The translations under genes were made by a program, and so were the position numbers. A stretch of DNA of 64,000 nt from Lipingzhangella halophila (lineage in GTDB: Bacteria; Actinomycetota; Actinomycetes; Streptosporangiales; Streptosporangiaceae): the NCBI RefSeq assembly GCF_014203805.1, contig NZ_JACHJT010000002.1, positions 310,001 through 374,000 on the forward strand, in the 5' to 3' direction. Each line of letters begins with the position of its first letter. Within the stretch, counting starts at the first letter, position 1. Of this stretch, positions 1 through 9,300 are shown piece by piece. The notes under the pieces were generated by a model. The model was not told where the DNA came from. It saw nothing but the letters and a program-made list of their open reading frames with translations, and did not search any database.

Positions 1-2
1 GG

Positions 3-1664
3 TTCTCCGACTCCGCCGAACTCACCGCGTACGAGGACGAACCGCTCACCGCAGACACGCCCGGCACCGGGGCGGAAGGCGCGATCCTCGACTCGGAGAT
101 CGAGCGGCCACGCTCGGGCCCGATGCGCGACATTGTCTCCACCATCCAGCCAGAACAGGACGACCTGGTGCGGGCTCCGCTGCGGCCCGCGCTGTGCGTG
201 CAGGGCGCCCCGGGCACCGGTAAGACCGCAGTCGGCCTGCACCGCATCGCCTACCTGCTCTACACCCAGCGCGACCAGCTCCGCCAGGACGGCGGGGTCG
301 TCATCCTCGGGCCGAACCGCTCGTTCCTCTCCTATATCCGCAAGGTGCTGCCAGCGCTCGGGGAGGTCGGCGTCCGCCAGGCCACCATCGAGGAACTGCT
401 CGACCGGGTTCCCGTGCGCCGCACCGAGGACCAGCACGCCGAACGGGTCAAAGGGGACGCCCGCATGGCCGAGGTCCTGGCGCGGGACCTGTGGTCACGG
501 GTGCGCCCACCCGAGGAGACCCTGGTGGTCGAGCGGGGGGCGCGCAAGTGGCGCGTCCCGTCCGACGAACTGGCCGAGACCCTCACCGAGCTGCGCGAAC
601 GGCGGATCAGCTACGGCGCCGGACCCAACCTGCTGGTGCAGCGGATCGCCCACCTGGTGATGCGGCGGATCGAGAACGCGGGCGAGGCGTGCGACTCCCG
701 CACGTTCAACGAGCTGCGCCGCAACCGGTCGATCAGCGCGGCGGCACGCGCGATGTGGCCCAAGGCCGACCCCATCCGGCTGGTTCTCGGCCTGCTCACC
801 GACCCCGAACGGCTCGCCCGCGCCGCCGACGGCATCCTGACACCCGAGGAGCAGACCGCGATCCGACTGCCCGGCCGGCCGCGCTCGCCCAAGTCGGCGA
901 AGTGGTCCGCCGCCGACCTCGCGCTGATCGACGAGGCCGCGTCCCTCATCGGCCGGCCGGACACCATCGGGCACATCGTCGTCGACGAGGCCCAGGACCT
1001 CAGCCCCATGCAGTGCCGGGTGATCGCGCGGCGCTGCACCCGCGGATCGCTCACCGTGCTCGGGGACATCGCGCAGGCCACCGGCGCGTCGGCGGCCGGT
1101 GACTGGCAGGCCCTGCTGGCGCACCTGGGCCAGGCCGACGACGCCCGGCTCGCGGTACTCGACCGCGGGTTCCGCGTGCCCGCCCAGATCATCGACTACG
1201 CGGCGCGGCTGCTTCCGGAGATCGCCCCCGGGCTGGGAGCCCCCAGCGGGGTTCGCAAAGCGCCGGGATCGCTGGTGGTCACCGGCGCCACCGCACCCGA
1301 GGTCCTCGACCGTGTCACGTTGGCCTGCCGCGGAGCACTGAAAGGCGACGGGTCAGTGGGCGTTGTCGCCGCCGACGCCGACATTCCGGCCATCCACCAG
1401 CGGTTGACCAACGAAGGGTTGGATACCGCCCTGGCCGGCGAGACCGAGGACGCGCTCGAAGCCGCCCGGCTGGTGTGCGTGCCGGCCAGCCTCGTGAAGG
1501 GGCTGGAGTTCGACTCCGTCATCGTCGCCGAACCGGCCAGGATCGTCGCGGCCGAACCCCGGGGCCTGCACCGGCTCTACGTCGCCCTCACCCGCGCGGT
1601 GAGCGCCCTGGAGGTCGTGCACGCCGAACCGCTACCCGAGGCGCTCGACCAACCGGCCGGCTGA
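3..1664 (+). CDS. HelD/HelR-family RNA polymerase-associated helicase, 5' partial
   Basis: Superfamily 1 (UvrD-like) ATPase of the HelD group, which in Gram-positives binds RNA polymerase and releases stalled complexes; HelR relatives in actinomycetes give rifamycin tolerance. The reading frame is open from base 3 and runs through the ATG at 123, so the gene starts outside the window and the N-terminal RNAP-binding coiled coil is missing. Visible motifs: segment ILDSEIERPRSG before the helicase core, Walker A GAPGTGKTAVGLHR, motif II VVDEAQDLSPMQ near base 985, and a C-terminal helicase motif LHRLYVALTRA. Convergent with the next gene; a weak 7-bp stem (1657-1663 with 1671-1677) spans the stop codon. 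HelD versus HelR cannot be decided without the N terminus. Confidence 0.85.
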   Translation, partial: FSDSAELTAYEDEPLTADTPGTGAEGAILDSEIERPRSGPMRDIVSTIQPEQDDLVRAPLRPALCVQGAPGTGKTAVGLHRIAYLLYTQRDQLRQDGGVVILGPNRSFLSYIRKVLPALGEVGVRQATIEELLDRVPVRRTEDQHAERVKGDARMAEVLARDLWSRVRPPEETLVVERGARKWRVPSDELAETLTELRERRISYGAGPNLLVQRIAHLVMRRIENAGEACDSRTFNELRRNRSISAAARAMWPKADPIRLVLGLLTDPERLARAADGILTPEEQTAIRLPGRPRSPKSAKWSAADLALIDEAASLIGRPDTIGHIVVDEAQDLSPMQCRVIARRCTRGSLTVLGDIAQATGASAAGDWQALLAHLGQADDARLAVLDRGFRVPAQIIDYAARLLPEIAPGLGAPSGVRKAPGSLVVTGATAPEVLDRVTLACRGALKGDGSVGVVAADADIPAIHQRLTNEGLDTALAGETEDALEAARLVCVPASLVKGLEFDSVIVAEPARIVAAEPRGLHRLYVALTRAVSALEVVHAEPLPEALDQPAG

Positions 1665-1709
1665 ACGGTACAGCCGGGAGACCAGCTCCCACCCAGGCCT
1701 TCCGCGGGG

Positions 1710-2432
1710 TCACGCCACCGGGGTGGTGGCGAGGTAGACGGTGTTGGCGGCCGAACGCTCCTGCAGGGGGTTGTGGAAGGTCACCTGCTCGGCGCGCGCC
1801 CGCGCGAACTCCCCTTCCAGCACCTTCGTAAAGTCGCTGTCCGGGGGGTCGTTCGACCACAACGCGAAGACCCCGCCGGGGTTGAGGTGCCGCGCGATGC
1901 TCCGCAGCCCCGCTGGTTCGTAAAAGGCCGCGTGGCTCGGGTGCAGCACGTGCCGCGGGGAGTGGTCGATGTCGACGATGACCGCGTCGAACGTCCGGGC
2001 CGGGGCCTCCGGGTCGAGGCCGTCCTCGGAGCCGACCATGCCGAAGAAGTCACCGCGCACCAGCTTGCACCGCGGATCCGTCGCCAGCTCCTCGCCCACC
2101 GGAACCAGCCCGTCCTGGTGCCATTCGATAACCTCGCCGAGCGCCTCGACGACGACGAGCGAGCGTACGTCCAGGTTCTCCAGCACCGTCCGGGCGGTGT
2201 AGCCCAACCCGAGCCCGCCCACGGCGACGTCCATGTCTTCCCCCGCGGCATCGGCGAGCGCGAGACGCGCCATCTCGACCTCGACCACCGTGAACAGGCT
2301 CGACATCAGGAACTCGGAGTCGAGCTTGACCTCGTAGACGTCCTCGCCCACGGTCGGGTCCCAGCGGCGGCGCAGGCTGATCGTGCCCATCGGTGTCGGG
2401 CGCCAGTCGAGCACCTGAAAGCGAGCACTCAC
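1710..2432 (-). CDS. Spermidine synthase-like SAM-dependent protein
   Basis: 240 residues with a Rossmann methyltransferase/aminopropyltransferase fold. The cofactor loop reads VAVGGLGLGYTART (about residues 70-83), followed by an acidic strand end VVVEALGEVIEW and the catalytic-region strand FDAVIVDIDHSPRH. It resembles actinobacterial spermidine-synthase-like proteins that lack the N-terminal tetramerisation domain, so the substrate is uncertain. The start is GTG at 2432 with a GGGGGA ribosome site six bases upstream. It stands alone, convergent with the HelD gene and divergent from the aldo/keto reductase. Confidence 0.75.
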   Translation of the reverse strand: MSARFQVLDWRPTPMGTISLRRRWDPTVGEDVYEVKLDSEFLMSSLFTVVEVEMARLALADAAGEDMDVAVGGLGLGYTARTVLENLDVRSLVVVEALGEVIEWHQDGLVPVGEELATDPRCKLVRGDFFGMVGSEDGLDPEAPARTFDAVIVDIDHSPRHVLHPSHAAFYEPAGLRSIARHLNPGGVFALWSNDPPDSDFTKVLEGEFARARAEQVTFHNPLQERSAANTVYLATTPVA

Positions 2433-2630
2433 GTCAAATCCCCCCCATCAGCCGTGCTCATTCCCGATCCTAACGGCGCCCGCCCGTACCCGGGCCGGAG
2501 CGAGCCGGCCCAGCCGACACGCCGCAAGATCTGGTGACAGACATCATGCGGGCAGCGAGTTCGCGTGCGCTGTGCCGTGCTTGAGAGAGTGGAACGACCG
2601 ATCATCCAACCAACGTGTGAGGTATTCACC

Positions 2631-3458
2631 GTGAGCAGTATTCCTGCAGTCACCCTGAACAACGGGAGATCGATGCCGCAGGTCGGCTTCGGGGTGTTCC
2701 AGGTGCCTGACGCGGAGACCGACGCCGTCGTTGCCACCGCCCTGGAGGCCGGCTACCGGAGCATCGACACCGCGACCCTCTACAAGAACGAGGAGGGCAC
2801 CGGCCGGGCGATCGCCGCGTCCGGACTGCCGCGCGAGGACCTGTTCGTCACGACGAAGCTGTGGAACACCGACCAGGGGTACGACGCCGCGCTGCGCGCC
2901 TTCGACACCTCACTGGCCAAGCTGGGCCTGGAGTACGTCGACCTGTACCTGATCCACTGGCCGGCGCCGGCCCGCGACACCTACGTCGAAACGTGGCGCG
3001 CGTTCGAACGCATCCGCTCCGAGGGCCGGGCCAAGTCCATCGGCGTGTCCAACTTCCAGCCCGCCCACCTGAAGCGGCTCATGGACGAGACCGACACCGT
3101 CCCGGCCGTCAACCAGATCGAGCTGCACCCGCGCCTGCAGCAGCCCACGCTGCGCGAGTTCCACGCCGCCAACGGCATCGTCACCGAGGCGTGGAGCCCG
3201 CTGGGCCAGGGCAAGGGGCTGCTGGACGACCCGACCCTGACCCGGGTCGCCGACCGCCACGGTGTCTCGCCCGCGAAGGTGGCGCTGCGCTGGAGTATCC
3301 AGCTCGGCAACGTGGTGATCCCGAAGTCCGCGACCCCGTCGCGGATCCGGGACAACCTCGACCTCTTCGGCTTCGAGCTGGACAGCGAGGACATGTCCAC
3401 GCTCGCCGCGATGGACGCCGGCGAACGGGTCGGCCCCGACCCCGACACCCTGAGCTGA
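2631..3458 (+). CDS. Aldo/keto reductase (AKR5-like, 2,5-diketogluconate reductase type)
   Basis: NADPH-dependent (alpha/beta)8-barrel oxidoreductase of 275 residues, the usual family length. The tetrad is visible: Asp in GYRSIDTATLY, the Tyr of that segment, Lys in FVTTKLWN and His in DLYLIHWP. The cofactor-binding end has GVSNFQPAHLKRL and VIPKSATPSRIRDN. I prefer GTG at 2631 (protein MSSIPAVTLNNG) over the upstream in-frame ATG at 2565 because a GAGGT ribosome site lies eight bases before it and homologues begin just before PAVTLNNG. The physiological substrate is unknown. The gene runs into the long palindromic element at about 3470-4100. Confidence 0.9.
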   Translation: MSSIPAVTLNNGRSMPQVGFGVFQVPDAETDAVVATALEAGYRSIDTATLYKNEEGTGRAIAASGLPREDLFVTTKLWNTDQGYDAALRAFDTSLAKLGLEYVDLYLIHWPAPARDTYVETWRAFERIRSEGRAKSIGVSNFQPAHLKRLMDETDTVPAVNQIELHPRLQQPTLREFHAANGIVTEAWSPLGQGKGLLDDPTLTRVADRHGVSPAKVALRWSIQLGNVVIPKSATPSRIRDNLDLFGFELDSEDMSTLAAMDAGERVGPDPDTLS

Positions 3459-3469
3459 CCCGCGGCACG

Positions 3470-4100
3470 CTCCCCCGGTGCTGGCGGCCGGTGGTCGCGC
3501 GTCCAACGGGGCGGCGAGGGCAGTGGATGGCCTGGCCCGCGGCGGTCGATACGGGTGCCCGGCGGTGGCGCGCGCGACGAGGGCGGCGAGGCCGGTGGCG
3601 GGGCTAGCGGGGTGTCTGTGGGGACGGTCTCGGCGCCGAATATGTCCGCACGGCCAGTTTCGGTGCCGCGTTAGGCCTTCCATGCCCGCTATTTCCGGAT
3701 TGTGGGCCTTTGCGGTGCTGATCTTGAGGATTTCGTTCCTTTCACGCGCGATTAAGCAACGAAATCCTCAAGATCGACGCACAGAATCCCTGTAATCCGG
3801 ACATAGTGGGCGCGCGTGGGGTGCACCCACGCGCGCACGTATTCGCCACACGCCAGCCGCGGCCACCGCCATCGTTGCTGCTCTCGATGGGTGCGCCACC
3901 TCGGGCACCAGGAGCGACCACCGCGGGCCGGCCCACCCACCGTCCTCGCTGCCCGTTGGACGCCGCACCACGCGCTCGCCGCACCGATGGGCACCAACGC
4001 CCGGCCACTCACCGCCCTTGCCGCCGTTGTCGGGCCGCACGCATGCGGGTGCAGGTCCGCGAAACTTCACTCGTGTTCGTAGGAACCTGTCTCTCAGGAT
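3470..4100. repeat. Long imperfect palindromic intergenic element, copy 1
   Basis: Gene-free 650-bp gap between two convergent genes. It shares sequence and organisation with 37505-38109. The block around 3624-3708 aligns with 37773-37857 with only scattered mismatches, sharing CAGTTTCGGTGCCG and GCTAT-T-C-GATTG. Both copies are centred on a hairpin with the loop TTTCACGCGCGA. The flanks are GC-rich and read as degenerate inverted copies of each other. Short open frames exist on both strands but differ between copies and look like by-products of the palindrome. Confidence 0.7.
3721..3774. terminator. 17-bp perfect stem at the centre of palindromic element 1
   Basis: Left arm ATCTTGAGGATTTCGTT at 3721-3737 pairs perfectly with 3758-3774 around a 20-base loop containing TTTCACGCGCGA. 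It lies between convergent genes and could end transcription from both sides. The loop core recurs in the hairpin at 37894-37939, where the stem sequence is different but still paired. Confidence 0.7.
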
Positions 4101-4111
4101 CGCCGGGTGGT

Positions 4112-4993
4112 TCACGGCTTCCGCACCAGCTCGACCAGGCTCGCGATGTCCTCGTCGCCGTGCCCGTCCGCGACCCGGCGGCGCATCATCTCCTCCAGGG
4201 GCGCCACCAGCGCTCCGCTGATCCCCGCGGCCTCGCTGACCTCAACGAAGCCGGCGCCCGAGGTCTGCATGGCGAGGTTGGACTCGGGCGCGGCGTAGTC
4301 GCCCGCGTCGATCCGCCGGGCCAGGTCCGGCAGCGTGCCGTCGACCATCGCGCGCAGCCACGGAAGCAGCAGCGACGACGTGAACTCGGACGCTTTGGCG
4401 CCGCCCGTTCCGGCGAGCGCCATCGCGTGCAGGGCCCCGCCGATCACCCCGTACATCCCGCTGAGCAGGGAGAGGTCGTACAGCGCCGCGAGGCCGGGGT
4501 CGGTGTCCACGTGGGTCGCGCCACCGAAGACCGCCAGGTCGGCCTCGTGGCGGTCGAAGGCGGCGCGCGACCCGCTGTAGAGGACGAACGCGTGCGGGCC
4601 GCCGATCATGGACGGCGTCGCCATGATGCCGCCGTCGACGAACCCGGCGGCGCCGTGCCCGGTCGCCCATCCGGACAGTTCCCGGGCCTGGTCGGGTGTC
4701 CCGGTGGTCAGGTTCACCAGGTCGCGTCCGGCCAGCGAGCCCGCCACCGGGTCGAGAACGTCGTGCACACTGGCGTGGTCGAGCAGGCACGCGACCACCA
4801 GCGGGCTGGCCGCCACCGCCGCGGCCGGCGTGTCGGCCCGCACCGCTCCCTTCGCCACGAGCGGGTCCGCTTTCTCGGGGCTCCGGTTCCACACCGTTGT
4901 CGGGTGTCCGTTGGCGAGGAGCGCCTCGGTCAGCGCCCTGCCCATGTCGCCGAGGCCCAGGATGGTCACCGGTGTGCGTCGGTCTTCGGTCAT
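4112..4993 (-). CDS. Imine reductase-like NADPH-dependent oxidoreductase (paralogue 1)
   Basis: 293-residue member of the beta-hydroxyacid dehydrogenase/imine reductase superfamily. The N-terminal Rossmann domain has ILGLGDMGRAL and the NADPH-type segment TTVWNRSPEKAD; the C-terminal helical domain resembles reductive-aminase domains. After YDLSLL this copy has Ser-Gly-Met-Tyr at the region that supplies the catalytic side chain in imine reductases. The ATG at 4993 has an AGGAG site upstream; the frame stays open further upstream but that part has no homology. About 55% of its first 100 residues visibly match the next gene. Substrate unknown. Confidence 0.8.
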   Translation of the reverse strand: MTEDRRTPVTILGLGDMGRALTEALLANGHPTTVWNRSPEKADPLVAKGAVRADTPAAAVAASPLVVACLLDHASVHDVLDPVAGSLAGRDLVNLTTGTPDQARELSGWATGHGAAGFVDGGIMATPSMIGGPHAFVLYSGSRAAFDRHEADLAVFGGATHVDTDPGLAALYDLSLLSGMYGVIGGALHAMALAGTGGAKASEFTSSLLLPWLRAMVDGTLPDLARRIDAGDYAAPESNLAMQTSGAGFVEVSEAAGISGALVAPLEEMMRRRVADGHGDEDIASLVELVRKP

Positions 4994-5076
4994 GGTTCGG
5001 AAGCTCCTACTCGTTACTGTGCGTCGCTCTCGTACGTTGTGTTCGTGTGGTTCGCCCGCCGCACGGTTGCGGCCGG

Positions 5077-5961
5077 TCAGGCGTTGGCGACCGAGAAAGC
5101 GTCGACCATGCGGGCGAAACCGTCCTCGCCGTGACCGGCGGCGATCGCCCGGTCGGCGGTGCCCTTCGCCGCTTCCAGCACGCCGGCGTCGATGCCGCGG
5201 GCGTGCGCCGCGTGGATGATGTGCTCCATGCCGGCCGCGTTGGAGGCGAGCGTGGAGTCCTCTCCCGAGTAGCGCCCGGCGTCCGCGTCGGCGGCCAGCT
5301 CCGTCGCGATCTGGCCGGCGAGGTCGACGATGCCCTGCGCGAACGGGGCCAGTTCGGTGGCCGGGATGCTCTCCGCCCGAGCGAGGGCGAACGCGTGGGC
5401 GATTCCGGACATGGCCGTCCAGAAGGTGTCCAGCAGGGCGACGTCGAACGCCGCGGCCCTTCCCGGTTCGGCGCCCACGCGGGTCGCCGTTCCGCCGAGA
5501 CTGGCCAGCGTCGGCCGGTGCCTCTCGTAGGTCTCCTCGGGGCCGCTGTACAGGAACACGGCCTCCGGCCGGCCGATCGTGACGGTGGGCGTCATGATCG
5601 AACCGTCGAGGTAGTCGATCCCATGCTGGGCGGCCCACTCCGCCATTTCGCGCGCACGGTCCGGGGAGTCGGCCGTCAGGTTGACCAGCGTCCTGCCGCG
5701 CAGTTCCGCGGTGAGCGGGTCGAGGATCGCGTGCGCGGCGTCGTAGTCGATGACGCACACGATCACCAGCGGGCTGGCCACCACCGCCTCGGCCGGGGTG
5801 TCGGCCCGCACCGCCCCCTTCGCCACGAGCGGATCGGCCTTGCGGGCGGTGCGGTTCCACACCGTTGTGGGGTGGCCGTTTCCGGTGAATGCCGCCGCGA
5901 GCGCGCTGCCCATCGGGCCGAGCCCGAGAACCGTCACCGGCGATTCGCTGTTCGCTCCCAT
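5077..5961 (-). CDS. Imine reductase-like NADPH-dependent oxidoreductase (paralogue 2)
   Basis: 294 residues, paralogue of the downstream gene and transcribed toward it with an 83-bp gap, so probably co-transcribed. The Rossmann motif is VLGLGPMGSALA, then TTVWNRTARKADPLVAKGAVRADTPAEA, nearly shared with paralogue 1. After FDVALL it carries Asp-Thr-Phe where paralogue 1 has Ser-Gly-Met; an Asp at this place is catalytic in several characterised imine reductases. The ATG at 5961 follows an AAGGAC site. Its promoter lies in the 345-bp gap shared with the divergent AfsR-type regulator. Confidence 0.8.
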   Translation of the reverse strand: MGANSESPVTVLGLGPMGSALAAAFTGNGHPTTVWNRTARKADPLVAKGAVRADTPAEAVVASPLVIVCVIDYDAAHAILDPLTAELRGRTLVNLTADSPDRAREMAEWAAQHGIDYLDGSIMTPTVTIGRPEAVFLYSGPEETYERHRPTLASLGGTATRVGAEPGRAAAFDVALLDTFWTAMSGIAHAFALARAESIPATELAPFAQGIVDLAGQIATELAADADAGRYSGEDSTLASNAAGMEHIIHAAHARGIDAGVLEAAKGTADRAIAAGHGEDGFARMVDAFSVANA

Positions 5962-6050
5962 GATCAATGAAGTCCTTTCCGCCAATCGGGACCGGTGTTC
6001 TCCGGCCGCCGCCTGCACAGTCGAGCCTGCGCTTGCCCGCTGACGGTCAA

Positions 6051-6090
6051 CTGGCGCTGCGCTGGCGGTGTGATGCCGGTGGGCTGGCGG
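6051..6090. promoter_or_regulatory. SARP-like direct repeats in a divergent promoter
   Basis: The 345-bp gap 5962-6306 separates the imine-reductase pair from the AfsR-type gene and holds no other gene. It contains CTGGCGC at 6051-6057 and CTGGCGG at 6062-6068 and 6084-6090. The start-to-start distances are 11 and 22 bp, one and two helical turns. SARP regulators are known to bind heptameric direct repeats with 11- or 22-bp spacing. Assignment to this regulator is inference. Confidence 0.45.
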
Positions 6091-6306
6091 TGGTCGTGCG
6101 CGGCAGGCGGGCGCCCCGATGGAACGGCGCGCGGTCCGCACTCTGGGCGGTCGCACAGCGGCCGCTCGGCCGCGCCGACCGCCTGACTCCGGGCCGCGCC
6201 GCGAGGTGCTCCGGCGATCGCGACCCGCACCCGCCGGATGCTCGGCCGTCTCCACGCGGGCCGCGCACGGGCAGCCCGCCTCGATCGCTGGACTAACGTT
6301 GGGCAC

Positions 6307-9300
6307 ATGCGTTTCGGTGTGCTGGGCCCCCTCGCCGTGTGGCAGGCGAACGGCATCCCGGTCACCGTCCCCGACCTGAAGGTGCGCGCGTTGCTCGCCG
6401 CTCTCCTGGTCAACGCCGGGCAACCGGTGTCGTCCGGCCGGCTGGTCGAGGATCTGTGGGGCGCCCACCCTCCGGCCACCGCGGTGAACACCCTGCAGAC
6501 CAAGGTGTCGCGGCTGCGTCGTGTCCTGGAGTCCGCCGAACCGGGAGGCCGGGAACTCCTCGTGTCCGGCCCGGCCGGCTACACGCTGGACACGAGCACC
6601 GTCGAGCTGGACGCCGACGGTTTCACCACCCTGGTCGCGCGGGCCCGCGCGACCGCCGATTCCCCCGAGCGGGCCGACCACTTCGCGCGGGCGCTGGCCC
6701 TCTGGCGCGGCCCGGCACTCGCCGACTTCCGCGACGAGCCATTCGCGCGCTCACTGGTCACCAAGCTGGAGCAGGAACGCCTGGCCGTCCAGGAGGAACA
6801 CGCCGAAACCCGGCTGACGCTCGGCGAGCACGCCGCCGTCAGCGGCGACCTCGGCGAACTGGTGGCCGAGCACCCGTTGCGCGAGCGGTTGCGGGCGGCG
6901 CACATGCGCGCCCTGTACCGGGCCGGGCGGCAGAGTGAGGCCCTCGACAGCTTCCACGACCTGCGCTCCCGCCTCGCTGACGAACTGGGACTCGACCCCG
7001 GCCCCGACATCGTCGCCCTGCACCAGGCCATCCTGGAGCAGCGCCCCGAGATGGGCCCGCCATCCCCACGCGAAACGGAAACGGCCGCGCAGGGGCCCAG
7101 CGCGACGCGCGGCGGCAACCTGCCCTCCCCGCCCACCGAACTGGTCGGACGCGACACCGCGCTCGCCGACGTGCGCGCGTTGCTGCGCACCAACCGCCTG
7201 GTGACACTGAGCGGGCCGGGAGGCTCCGGCAAGTCGCGACTCGCCGTGGCCGCCGCGCTGGCGACTGAAGACCGGGACACCGACGCCGACCCAACCGACG
7301 CGGACGGCACGGACGGCACGGACGACATGCGCACCAGCGACGGGCTTTCGGACGCTACCGGCACGGTTCGCGTGGTCGGTGCGGCCGCCGCGCCCCAGGC
7401 GGCCAACGCCGTCGGCGGCAGCGGAACAGCCCGTGGAGAGGACCCGGCCACCTCCGAACCCCGCGCGATGCCTTTCCCGGACGGCGCGTGGCTGGTGGAA
7501 CTGGCCGGCCTCGCGCCAACGGCGAGTGGGCCGCCGGCGGTGGCGGGCGAGCACGCGATCGCGCCGGGCACAACGGCCGGTGACGTCGCCGACCTGATCA
7601 CCGCCGTGCTCGGTCTGCGGGACTTCGCCACACGCGGGACCGCGACCGGGGAACCCGGAGCCGGCGTGCCCGACCGCCTCGTCGCCGCCCTCGCCCACCA
7701 CCGCGCACTCGTCATCCTGGACAACTGCGAGCACGTGATCGAGCCCGTCGCGGAGCTGGCGGGCCGCCTGGTGTCGTCGGCACCCGGGGTGCGCGTCCTG
7801 GCCACCAGCCGGGAACCGCTCGGCGTGCCCGGGGAGGCGGTCCGGCCCGTGCCGCCGCTGGACCTGCCCACCCCCGTTGCCACCGACCCGGAGGTCCTGC
7901 GCGAGTTCAGCGCCGTCCAGCTCTTCCTCACCCGCGCACGCGACGCCGCGCCCGACTTCACTCTGACAGCGGACAACGCCGCGGCCGTCGCCTCGATCTG
8001 CCGGAGGCTCGACGGCCTGCCCCTCGCCCTGGAACTGGCGGCGAGCCGGGTTCGCGGGTTCGGGGCCAACGAGCTGGCGCGCCGCCTGGATGACCGGTTC
8101 CGACTGCTGTCCTCCGGCAAACGCGGTGTTCCGGCGCGCCAACGCACACTGCGCGCGGTGCTCGACTGGAGCTGGGGCCTGCTGAGCGAGGCGGAACACG
8201 CCGTGCTGCGCCGACTGGCGGTGCACGCGGACGGCTGCACGCTCGCCGCGGCCGAGGCGGTGTGCGCGGGTAACGGTGTCGATCCCGGTGACGTGCCCGA
8301 GCTGTTGGCGCGCCTGGTCGACCGGTCGCTCGTTACCGCCGCCCATTGCGCCGAAACCCGGTACGGCCTACTCGAATCGGTCGCGGCCTACTGCCTGGAA
8401 CGCCTGGAGGACGCTGGCGAGGCCGAGCCCGTCCGGTCGCGCCACCACCATTACTACGCCGCGCTCGCCGAGGAGGCCGAACCGCACCTGCGCGGCCCGA
8501 ACCAACGGGAGTGGCTGGCCACCCTGGACGCCGAGTCCGCCAACCTGCGCGCGGCGCTCGACGGTGCGGTCCGCAGCGGCGACGCGGCACTGGCCCAGCG
8601 GATCACCGGTGCCCTGTCCTGGTACTGGTACCTGCGGGGGCGGTGGAGCGAGGCCCGCCGCGCGCTCGCCCGCGCGCTCGCGGTTCCGGGCCCGGCTCCC
8701 GCCGCGGTGACGGCGCGGGCACGCACCTGGCACGCGGGCATGGCCATGCTCGACGGCACGTACCGCGCCGAGCCGAACAACGCTGTCCTGGAGCTGTACG
8801 ACCACGCCGGAGACGCGGCCGGCCTGGCCATGGCGCAGTGGTTCCTCGGCCACGTGGAGTACCTGTTCGGGAACCTCGCCGAAAGCGAACGCCTGGTCGA
8901 AGCGGCTCTGGACACCTTCCGCGGGCTCGGCGACGAGTGGGGGACCGCGGCCGCGCTCAGCGTCCAGGCATCCCACGCCATCTTCCGGGGCGACCTCCCG
9001 ACCATGCGGCGGCTCGCCGAGCGGAGCGCCGCACTGTTCACCTCCCTCGGGGAGGCCTGGGGCCGGCTGCACGCGACCGGCACGCTGGGCACGTACTTCG
9101 AGATCACCGGCGACTACGCGCGTGCCGCCGAGCTCTACAGCGAAGCCCAGCGGCTCGCCGCGGACCTTGATCTGGCCTCCGAGGCCGCCATGCTGCTGGC
9201 CCGGTGCGGCCGGATCGCCCTGCTGGAACGCGACTACAAGCGGGCGGACGAGCTGCTCGAACGGGCGCGGGAGCAGGCCGCCCGGCAGCAGTACACCCAC

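Noticed and set aside
3806-4100. Plus-strand frame in the first palindromic element continuing over the imine-reductase gene
   Set aside because: It is antisense to a clear NADPH-dependent enzyme gene and has the Arg/Pro/Ala composition of high-GC shadow frames.
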